From: an uncultured Lachnospiraceae bacterium
Lineage (GTDB): Bacteria; Bacillota; Clostridia; Lachnospirales; Lachnospiraceae
Reading direction: 5' to 3'
NCBI GenBank assembly: GCA_900554925.1
Contig: USJG01000090.1
Coordinates: 1-8,972 of the forward strand
Length of the DNA: 8,972 bases
Shown: piece by piece, positions 1-5,837 of the stretch
Numbering within the stretch: position 1 is the stretch's first letter
Layout: each line of letters opens with the position of its first letter
Notes under the pieces: model-generated
Seen by the model: only the letters and a program-made list of their open reading frames with translations
Databases searched by the model: none
What the model was told of the DNA's origin: nothing
Translations under genes and position numbers: made by a program

Positions 1-124
1 CTATTGCACTTTTGGCATCATAAAATGTTGCACAAACAATTGCCGGTATACTTGTCCAATCAATCCCATGACAAATTCCTTCTACAGACAGCAAATTATC
101 ATCAATAATTACAATTTTTTTCAT
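1..124 (-). CDS. Response regulator, YesN/AraC type (N-terminal fragment, cut by window edge)
   Basis: Reading the minus strand from the ATG at 124-122 gives 41 codons that stay open to the window edge. The start MKKIVIIDDN is the first beta strand and acidic pocket (D8, D9) of a CheY-like receiver domain. The following EGICHGIDW..I..I..ATF.DA..AI pattern matches the receiver domains of YesN-type two-component regulators, which act as cytoplasmic transcription factors with a C-terminal AraC-type helix-turn-helix. The phosphoacceptor Asp and the DNA-binding domain lie outside the window. Upstream of the ATG (125-150) there is no Shine-Dalgarno sequence, and that DNA reads on the other strand as the interior of a different gene, so the start codon sits right at an apparent breakpoint. 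The receiver assignment is good; the YesN subtype is inferred from a short stretch. Confidence 0.72.
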   Translation of the reverse strand, partial: MKKIVIIDDNLLSVEGICHGIDWTSIPAIVCATFYDAKSAI

Positions 125-125
125 A

Positions 126-1703
126 ACAAATAATATATATTCTTTATACCTCGCCAGGGAATATTTGGAAAAGGATGATACGATTCTTTTAGAATCCGAT
201 TTGGTATTTGAAAATAAAATACTGCGAGATGTTGCTTTAAGTCAGGAAAAGAATGTTGTGGTTGTTGCCAAATACGAACAATGGATGGACGGAACAATGG
301 TTCTGTTGGATGGCAAGAGAAATATTATTGATTTTGTGGATAAGGCACAATTCCGTTATGAAGATGTGGACAGGTACTATAAGACAGTAAATATTTATAA
401 GTTTAGTAAAGAATTTTCTGCTAATCAGTACATTCCATTTATGGAGGCCTACCTAAAGGCATATGGTACTAATCAGTATTATGAACAGGTATTAAAAATA
501 CTGGCCCATATTAGAAATTCTGAATTGAAGGCGCATTTATTAAGTGATGAGAACTGGTATGAAGTTGATGATGCACAGGATCTGGATATAGCAGATACTA
601 TTTTTTCTGAGCAGAAGACAGCTCTGAAAAAATATGAACGTCATTATGGAGGATATTGGAGATTCCCTAAGATGAGGGATTACTGTTATCTGGTAAATCC
701 ATATTATCCAACTGAAAAAATGATTCATCAAATGAAATATTTTTATCAGATTTTGTGTACCCAATATCCATCAGGAATGGGGATTCAAAGATTAAACGCC
801 TCCAGTATGTTTGATTTGGACGAAAAGTATTTACTTGTAGGAAATGGTGCAGCAGAGCTGATTAATGTACTTGGAAAGATTTTAACAGGCAGAGTATCTG
901 TTGGGGTACCTGCTTTTAACGAATATATAAGATGTTTTAAACAGTGTGAGCTTAAGTTTATAGATAATACAACTGAGGGCTATAAGCTTAGCTTGGACAA
1001 ACTGCTTGGTGAGATAGATCATACCGATAACCTGGTGATCGTAAATCCTGATAATCCCAGCGGTTATTTTCTTGAGTACGGTCAAATAATTGAGATATTG
1101 GAAAAATGCAAGAAGAAAGGTGTCTTTTGCATTGTGGATGAATCTTTTATTGATTTTGCAGATAAGGACTTAAGATATACTTTACTGAAAGAAGAGATAT
1201 TAGAAAAATATCCACGGTTGATTGTCATTAAAAGTGTCAGCAAATCCTATGGAATCCCAGGTCTGAGGTTGGGAGTCATGGCAACAGCGGATGAGAAAAT
1301 AAAAAAACTTATGCTGGAGGAGATGGCAATTTGGAATATTAATTCTTTTGCAGAGTATTATTTGCAGATTCAAAGATTGTACAAAAAGAGCTATATAGCA
1401 GCATGCAACAAAATTGCCGAGCAGCGTAAGAAATTGATGGAGCAGTTAAAACTGATTGATTGTTTAGAGGTATTTCCTTCACAGGCAAATTATATTATGT
1501 GTGAAGTAAAGGGGAATATATCTTCAACGCAGTTATCAGCAATTTTGATACGGGATTACAATATTTTGATTAAGGATTTGTCAGATAAGCGAGGGTTTAT
1601 TGGAAAATCTTATATCCGTATTGCTGTAAAGAATGAAGAAGATAACCAACTGCTTTTGGATGCATTAAAAGAAATATTTAGTCAGAGAGAAGAGGAAAAA
1701 TAA
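126..1703 (+). CDS. 5'-truncated fusion: nucleotidyltransferase remnant + HisC-like class I/II aminotransferase
   Basis: Residue numbers count from the TTG at 165. The C-terminal part (about 140-512) is a complete PLP-dependent class I/II aminotransferase: GNGAAELI for cofactor phosphate contact, NPDNPSG at 294-300, D325 in IVDESFIDF, PLP lysine K360 in SVSKSYG, R368 in GLRLG, and R485 in YIRIA for substrate carboxylate. The N-terminal part is only the back half of an NTP-transferase domain (LLESDLVF at 8-15, with likely metal ligand D12, then KYEQWMDGT and YYKTVNIYKFS). Full-length fusions of this kind, about 600 residues, occur in capsule and surface-glycan loci of Bacteroidetes and Clostridia, where a LicC/PntC-like cytidylyltransferase precedes the aminotransferase. 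Here family-like sequence already starts at base 126 (TNNIYSL), before the TTG. There is no ATG or GTG in the open frame back to the TGA at 69, and the nucleotide-binding loop GxGxR is absent. The first 85-95 residues are therefore missing and nucleotidyl transfer should be lost. Low GC sets it apart from the genes to its right. Probably a pseudogene, though the aminotransferase half is intact. Confidence 0.82.
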   Translation, partial: TNNIYSLYLAREYLEKDDTILLESDLVFENKILRDVALSQEKNVVVVAKYEQWMDGTMVLLDGKRNIIDFVDKAQFRYEDVDRYYKTVNIYKFSKEFSANQYIPFMEAYLKAYGTNQYYEQVLKILAHIRNSELKAHLLSDENWYEVDDAQDLDIADTIFSEQKTALKKYERHYGGYWRFPKMRDYCYLVNPYYPTEKMIHQMKYFYQILCTQYPSGMGIQRLNASSMFDLDEKYLLVGNGAAELINVLGKILTGRVSVGVPAFNEYIRCFKQCELKFIDNTTEGYKLSLDKLLGEIDHTDNLVIVNPDNPSGYFLEYGQIIEILEKCKKKGVFCIVDESFIDFADKDLRYTLLKEEILEKYPRLIVIKSVSKSYGIPGLRLGVMATADEKIKKLMLEEMAIWNINSFAEYYLQIQRLYKKSYIAACNKIAEQRKKLMEQLKLIDCLEVFPSQANYIMCEVKGNISSTQLSAILIRDYNILIKDLSDKRGFIGKSYIRIAVKNEEDNQLLLDALKEIFSQREEEK

Positions 1704-1704
1704 A

Positions 1705-1845
1705 GTGAACCAAATGCAATTTAAGGGGCAGCATTACACGCTGGATATTCTGAAAAAGATAAAATGTAGATTAAAAGAGCCGGACTATTCGTCCAGCTCT
1801 TTTAATCTGTCAAGGGCAGGTTTAAAATTACCACATTTTTTATAA
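1705..1845 (+). pseudogene. Start of an unidentified gene, apparently truncated at about 1770
   Basis: A GTG at 1705 (or ATG at 1714) follows the previous stop by one base and has a fitting ribosome site, GAGGA at 1692-1696. The first 20 or so codons read like a genuine protein start (MQFKGQHYTLDILKKIK). From about 1770 the frame runs into the terminator and antisense of the neighbouring minus-strand gene and stops at 1843-1845, giving 46 residues in all. I infer that this was the next gene of the same plus-strand operon and that only its beginning survives. I do not recognise the family. It could instead be a chance short frame. Confidence 0.35.
1771..1805. terminator. Hairpin terminator overlapping the 3' end of the GT2 gene
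   Basis: Arms 1771-1785 (TTAAAAGAGCCGGAC) and 1791-1805 (GTCCAGCTCTTTTAA) pair over 15 positions with one C-A mismatch on the plus strand, which becomes a G-U wobble on the minus strand. The loop is 5 bases. On the minus strand the outgoing arm ends in TTTTAA and is followed by TCTACATTTT, so it should work best for the glycosyltransferase operon, although it can also stop plus-strand transcripts. The stop codon of the GT2 gene (1787-1785) sits at the loop edge, so the last codons of the gene form one arm. Confidence 0.7.
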
Positions 1846-2852
1846 AGGGCAATTGCTGCATCTATATTCCCCATGACTTCATTCACACATCCCATATTAA
1901 AGGTAGGGATAAAGCTGTTGGCACCTTCTGTTTTTGCAGTATTAAAGGTAGTAGCCTTCAAAAACTCTGACATGGCCTGGACGACCATGCCTTTTCTCAG
2001 ATAAATGAGTCCCATCAGGCATACAAAGTCAGCGGTGGTGGCAAATTCATCATAAATATTCTGAAACTGCAGAGCCTCGTCATAACGTTCCAGGTGAAGC
2101 AGTGCATATCCGTAACCAATGACCATCATCTGTACGTATTCGGCTTTTGGATCTAAATCATACTCCAGACCTTTGCCGTAATAGTAACAGGCTTTTTCGT
2201 CGTCTCTAAGCATATTGTAGGATTGGCCAAGCTGGAAATAAAGATAGGGGTCGTCGGGATCCTCTGCCAGCATTTTTAACAGAAGCTCATTGTTTCGCTG
2301 GGCTTTTTTTCTCAGTTCATCAGGATTTCCAGTGTAGCCATAGTGATCTACAACCAGTGGAATGGCAAAACGCATAAAATTGTAGCCATTGCGGGTGCGG
2401 ACCTGTTCATGGACGATGGCTTCATAGTGAAAGGTTTTTCTGTTAAAGAAGCGTTCCACGTCATCGGTATATACGCTGTCAGTGCCGTTCATTTCATAAT
2501 GATTCCTGCGGGAAAGCATTCCAACAGCGCCCGGATAGCGGTTGATCATTTCCTGAAGGCCCTGAGGATCAAGTTTGATTACATATTCATCGCAGTCTAA
2601 AACCAGAATCCAATCGTAAGAGGCGCAGGATATGGAAAAGTTTCTGGCGGCGCTAAAGTCATCTATCCATTTGAAATGAAAAATTTTATCCGTATATTTT
2701 TGAGCGATGGAAAGGGTATTATCCACTGATCCGGTGTCCACCAGCACAATTTCGTGCGGACAATTTTTAAAGAAACGTTGAATGGAAGATAAAAAAGCTT
2801 CCATATGTTTTTCTTCGTTTTTCATGATTACACAGATTGAAATTGGGGTCAT
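1785..2852 (-). CDS. Family 2 glycosyltransferase with C-terminal TPR repeats
   Basis: 355 residues. Residues 1-170 form a GT-A fold of family 2, WaaE/SunS-like group: ISICVIMKNEE at 4-14, VDTGSVDNT at 38-46 for nucleotide binding, ARNFS at 69-73, and the metal-binding D86-C-D88 in VLDCDEYV. FHYEAIVHEQV at 141-151 and DHYGY at 169-173 are typical acceptor-side motifs of this group. Residues about 200-355 are helical tetratricopeptide-like repeats (YLYFQLGQSY, YGYALLHLERYDEAL, CLMGLIYLRKG, FNMGCVNEVMGNIDAAIALYKK). No signal peptide or membrane segment is visible, so it should act in the cytoplasm. AAGGAGGA lies about 11 bases before the ATG. It is the second gene of an operon, 30 bases after the CgeB-like gene. 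Relatives glycosylate flagellin, surface proteins or polysaccharides; donor and acceptor cannot be read from the sequence. Confidence 0.88.
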   Translation of the reverse strand: MTPISICVIMKNEEKHMEAFLSSIQRFFKNCPHEIVLVDTGSVDNTLSIAQKYTDKIFHFKWIDDFSAARNFSISCASYDWILVLDCDEYVIKLDPQGLQEMINRYPGAVGMLSRRNHYEMNGTDSVYTDDVERFFNRKTFHYEAIVHEQVRTRNGYNFMRFAIPLVVDHYGYTGNPDELRKKAQRNNELLLKMLAEDPDDPYLYFQLGQSYNMLRDDEKACYYYGKGLEYDLDPKAEYVQMMVIGYGYALLHLERYDEALQFQNIYDEFATTADFVCLMGLIYLRKGMVVQAMSEFLKATTFNTAKTEGANSFIPTFNMGCVNEVMGNIDAAIALYKKCGNFKPALDRLKELDE

Positions 2853-2882
2853 TTTAGAAGCATCCTCCTTTTAAAACAATAT

Positions 2883-4049
2883 CTATAAATAGGTTAATAT
2901 TTCTTCTACCCGATGATGATAGGTATGGTGCACGGCTGTTTTTTGAAAGCCGTTTTCGGCAATTTCTGTCCGCTCATCCTCATGGTTTAAGTAATAATTA
3001 ATTTTATTGAGCAGATCGTTTTTACTCTCGAAATATACATAATCTTCATCCGCTGTATAGCAATCGGCAAAATCTGCCTGATAATTGGTCAGCAAAAATC
3101 CACCGGCACCCATAATGTCAAAGGCACGAAGCGGAATACCGCTTTTAATGCTGCGCAGGCTGATATTTAAATTGATTCTGGCTGTTTTGAATACATAAGG
3201 AGCCATATCATAATAGTCAACCGGGCCATGATTGATACATCCCGGAAGATTTAAGCCCTCATCAGGGGTATATAGATCATAGGAATGCTCTCTGCCCACA
3301 GCGGTCAAAAGCTCTCCGCGTTCTGCTGCGGTAATTTGACGGTTGAGTACATATTGTGCGTAGAGGTATTCCACGCTTTCTACGCCGGCAGGGTCCGGCT
3401 CCATGGGGAGAACCCGCATAAGATCGTTGATGATTTCAGGAGAAAGCAGCTCCTGAATAAAATTATAGCCGTAAACCAGTTTCTGAGCCGCCATGATTCC
3501 CTCCAGATAGCCTTTGGTGTAAGGCTTAATTCCATTAAGGCGCTGGTAGAATTGATGTTTTTCCGTGTAGAGAGAACCCACAAAGGCAATTTCACTTTTA
3601 TTGCTCCATTTGCTTGATTTAAAAATATTGAAATTTGACATGGAACTTAACCGTTTGGTATTGGCGGCTAAAGGAAGATAATAAATGGTCGCAATACCGG
3701 CATTATGAAATTCCATATAAAGCTCCTTGTCAAAAACAAATACATAATTGCCAGGATAAATGATAGTATAAGAATAAAGCAGCACATAGGGGCTGTCATA
3801 AACCCAGGAAATGTAACGCATATCGGTCTGCTTACATGCCAGGGAAACAACAGGAAAATAGTTAAAGGAAAATACAAAGTCAGGGGAAAATGATCGTATT
3901 TCTCCAATTAACCTTTCTTCCGTTTTGGGATCATGCTGGGGCGTTTTAGTTGAAAAGGGAATGGTTTTTACAGTGTGCCCTAAATCCTTAAAAGCAGCTA
4001 TAATATCTTCATTTCCGAAGCTGTTCCATTCTAACATAAGTATTTTCAT
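2883..4049 (-). CDS. CgeB-like glycosyltransferase (GT-B fold, DUF3880/Glyco_trans_1_2 type)
   Basis: I place the start at the ATG at 4049-4047 (MKILMLEWNSFG), which has AGAGGA a few bases upstream. An in-frame ATG at 4094 would add 15 residues that do not resemble the family. The product is 388 residues. The N-terminal half is Rossmann-like: MKILMLEWN, then FSPDFVFSFNYF at 54-65 and ISWVYDSPY at 80-88, as in CgeB/DUF3880 proteins. The C-terminal half carries the GT-B donor site: IAFVGSLY at 154-161, LNISLRSIKSGIPLRAFDIMGAGGF at 294-318, then YFESKNDLLNKINYYL and ENGFQ near the end. CgeB of Bacillus acts in spore-surface glycosylation, and in clostridia relatives occur in flagellin- and surface-glycosylation loci. 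It is first in a two-gene operon with the GT2 enzyme and divergent from the regulator-glf operon. The glycosyltransferase call is firm; the target is unknown. Confidence 0.85.
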   Translation of the reverse strand: MKILMLEWNSFGNEDIIAAFKDLGHTVKTIPFSTKTPQHDPKTEERLIGEIRSFSPDFVFSFNYFPVVSLACKQTDMRYISWVYDSPYVLLYSYTIIYPGNYVFVFDKELYMEFHNAGIATIYYLPLAANTKRLSSMSNFNIFKSSKWSNKSEIAFVGSLYTEKHQFYQRLNGIKPYTKGYLEGIMAAQKLVYGYNFIQELLSPEIINDLMRVLPMEPDPAGVESVEYLYAQYVLNRQITAAERGELLTAVGREHSYDLYTPDEGLNLPGCINHGPVDYYDMAPYVFKTARINLNISLRSIKSGIPLRAFDIMGAGGFLLTNYQADFADCYTADEDYVYFESKNDLLNKINYYLNHEDERTEIAENGFQKTAVHHTYHHRVEEILTYL

Positions 4050-4118
4050 GAAAATCCTCTTGTATATTACAAGCCATGCGTGGCTGATTGTCATTCATAA
4101 AGTAAATTGTTAATTAAT

Positions 4119-4147
4119 ATTTTATCATTGGTAAAGTGTAAAGAAAA
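4119..4147 (-). promoter_or_regulatory. Probable promoter of the glycosyltransferase operon
   Basis: On the minus strand there is an extended -10, TGATAAAAT (4127-4119), with a weak -35, TTTTCT (4147-4142), 17 bases upstream. It gives a leader of about 60-65 bases before the ATG at 4049. That leader contains the small hairpin AGCCA-TGCG-TGGCT (4072-4085). The same ten bases, ATGATAAAAT, form the candidate -10 of the FliD-like gene. Confidence 0.42.
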
Positions 4148-4221
4148 GGAAAAATGATTCTATATGGAAAAACTTGTTTGGTACTTTAGTACATATTGGC
4201 ATAATGTTTATATTTTTTTAA

Positions 4222-4250
4222 GTGACTTGATTTTGTGTGTGTGTTATACT
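4222..4250 (+). promoter_or_regulatory. Probable promoter of the HTH regulator-glf operon
   Basis: An extended -10, TGTTATACT (4242-4250), is preceded at a 17-base spacing by GTGACT (4222-4227), which matches four of six -35 positions. Predicted transcription start is near 4257, giving a leader of about 50 bases. The spacer is a short GT run. The palindrome GTAC-TTTA-GTAC (4181-4192) lies just upstream and is a possible operator, but this is speculation. Confidence 0.5.
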
Positions 4251-4305
4251 AACCATATATGAGATGCAGTGGTGCTATACGCCATTTAGTATGGGAGGTC
4301 TTTAT

Positions 4306-4641
4306 ATGACAAAAGCAGAAATTTTAAAGCAGGAAATATTGAAGCAGTATAAGAGTGTAAGGCAGTTTGCCATAGTTATGGAAATTCCTTACAGTACTCT
4401 GGTAACAGCATTAGACAGAGGCATTGAAGGTATGGCTTACGGCACAGTGATCCGTATGTGCGACAAGCTGAGCCTTAATCCGGTAGATTTTTCAACCCTT
4501 GAAAAGGGCGAAGTGCTGGGCGAAAAGATTCTTGAAAACAGGGTTATGCAGTATTATATTCAGTTGAATAAGAAAGGACGCAAGAAGATCCTTGAAATGA
4601 TGGAGGATTATGTTCAGCTGGAGAAATACAGGGAGCAGTAA
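4306..4641 (+). CDS. Small Cro/C1-type (Xre family) helix-turn-helix regulator
   Basis: I choose the ATG at 4306 because GGGAGG lies 7 bases before it; an upstream ATG at 4237 falls within the predicted promoter. The product is 111 residues. Residues about 15-62 form a five-helix Cro/C1 DNA-binding domain: KSVRQFAIVMEIPYSTLVTAL is the helix-turn-helix, followed by GTVIRMCDKLSLNPVDF, the standard closing pattern. The rest (about 63-111) is charged and helical (QLNKKGRKKILEMMEDYVQLEKY), as in many Lachnospiraceae Xre proteins in which the tail mediates dimerisation. It is a cytoplasmic DNA-binding protein. It lies 5 bases before glf, so the two are co-transcribed and it may control this operon, the divergent glycosyltransferase operon, or both. 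The family assignment is firm; the targets are inferred. Confidence 0.85.
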   Translation: MTKAEILKQEILKQYKSVRQFAIVMEIPYSTLVTALDRGIEGMAYGTVIRMCDKLSLNPVDFSTLEKGEVLGEKILENRVMQYYIQLNKKGRKKILEMMEDYVQLEKYREQ

Positions 4642-4646
4642 GCAGA

Positions 4647-5786
4647 ATGAATAAGCATTTTGACTATCTGGTTGTGGGAGCCGGGCTTTTTGGCTCGGTT
4701 TTTTCACATGAAGTGGGTAAGAAAGGTAAGATGTGTCTGGTGATCGACAAAAGGGATCACATTGCAGGAAATATTTATACCAGTGTCAAACGTGGTATCC
4801 ACGTGCACGAATATGGCGCACACATTTTTCATACTTCCAATCGGGAAATATGGGAATATATGAACCAGTTTGCTGAGTTTAATCACTTTATAAATTCGCC
4901 TATGGCGATTTATAAAGGAGAAATTTACAATCTGCCTTTTAATATGAATACTTTCAGCAAGCTGTGGGGAATCAGGACCCCGGAGGAAGCAAAGGCCAGA
5001 ATCAGAGAGCAGATTGAGGATTTGTCTATAGGAGAACCCAGGAATCTGGAAGAACAGGCTTTATCTCTGGCAGGCAGAGATGTGTATGAGAAACTGATTA
5101 AAGGATATACGGAGAAGCAATGGGGAAGAGATTGCCGGGAGCTTCCGGCTTTTATTATCAAGCGGGTGCCCCTGCGGTTTGTCTATGATAACAATTACTT
5201 TACCGATCCTTATCAGGGAATACCTGTTGGCGGCTATACGGCTGTTGTTGAGAAGATGCTTAAGGGTACGGAAGTCAGACTGAATACTGACTTTCGGGAC
5301 TTTGTAAAAAGTCAGAAAGCGGCGGCCGAACAGGGGAAGGATTTTGTTTCCTATGATAAGGTGGTCTATACGGGAATGATAGACGAGTATTTTGATTATT
5401 GTCTGGGAAATCTGGAATATCGCTCTTTAAGATTTGAAAAGGAGGACATGCCGGATAAGGACAATTACCAGGGGAATGCGGTGATCAACTATACGGAGCG
5501 TCAGATTCCCTATACCAGAATCATTGAGCATAAGCACTTTGAGTTTGGAAAGGGAGAAGGCACGATAATCACCAGAGAGTATCCTGCGTCATGGAAACCG
5601 GGAGAGGAACCTTATTACCCCATAAATGATGAGCGGAACAATAAGCTTTTTGCCGATTATCAGAAGCTGGCTGCGCAGGAGAAGAAAGTTTTGTTTGGCG
5701 GCCGGTTGGGACAGTATCGCTATTACGATATGGATAAGGTGGTAGAAGCGGCTTTGGATATAGTTAAAACGGAATTAGAAGATTAA
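4647..5786 (+). CDS. glf: UDP-galactopyranose mutase
   Basis: This flavoenzyme interconverts UDP-galactopyranose and UDP-galactofuranose in the cytoplasm, supplying Galf for surface polysaccharides or glycoproteins. The 379 residues match the usual bacterial length of 365-390. Visible motifs: FAD-binding DYLVVGAGLFGSVFS at 6-20, E55-Y-G-A-H with HIFHTS at 59-64, GYTEKQWG at 153-160 (W159), RVPLRF at 173-178, DPYQGIPVGGYT at 187-198, VVYTGMIDEYFDY at 239-251, and PYTRIIEHKHFEFG at 288-301. R291 should be one of the two arginines that bind the substrate diphosphate, with R173 or R177 as the other. GGRLGQYRYYDMD at 351-363 closes the FAD site. A short extra charged stretch (KSQKAAAEQGKDF, 221-233) precedes VVYTG. 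The ribosome site GGGAG (4630-4634) is inside the end of the regulator gene, so translation is probably coupled. No residue expected for activity appears to be missing. Confidence 0.96.
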   Translation: MNKHFDYLVVGAGLFGSVFSHEVGKKGKMCLVIDKRDHIAGNIYTSVKRGIHVHEYGAHIFHTSNREIWEYMNQFAEFNHFINSPMAIYKGEIYNLPFNMNTFSKLWGIRTPEEAKARIREQIEDLSIGEPRNLEEQALSLAGRDVYEKLIKGYTEKQWGRDCRELPAFIIKRVPLRFVYDNNYFTDPYQGIPVGGYTAVVEKMLKGTEVRLNTDFRDFVKSQKAAAEQGKDFVSYDKVVYTGMIDEYFDYCLGNLEYRSLRFEKEDMPDKDNYQGNAVINYTERQIPYTRIIEHKHFEFGKGEGTIITREYPASWKPGEEPYYPINDERNNKLFADYQKLAAQEKKVLFGGRLGQYRYYDMDKVVEAALDIVKTELED

Positions 5787-5794
5787 AGATTAAG

Positions 5795-5823
5795 AAGGCG
5801 CAGATTTATGGGATCTGCGCCTT
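5795..5823. terminator. Bidirectional hairpin terminator between glf and the FliD-like gene
   Basis: Perfect 11-bp arms, AAGGCGCAGAT (5795-5805) and ATCTGCGCCTT (5813-5823), with a 7-base loop, sit 8 bases after the glf stop and 14 bases beyond the convergent FliD-like stop. The T-run is short on both strands (CTT on the plus strand, ATCTTAATCTTT on the minus strand), but the position between convergent genes makes termination the obvious role. Confidence 0.75.
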
Positions 5824-5837
5824 GAATATATATGATT

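Noticed and set aside
125..1770. Insertion sequence or transposon carrying the aminotransferase block
   Set aside because: No transposase, terminal inverted repeats or target duplication could be seen at either edge.
3285..3617. 110-codon plus-strand frame inside the CgeB-like gene
   Set aside because: Shadow of the real minus-strand gene; no ribosome site before its ATG.
4234..4243. GT dinucleotide run as a phase-variable repeat
   Set aside because: Only about five units, and it lies in the promoter spacer; too short to call a slippage switch, although spacer length could matter.
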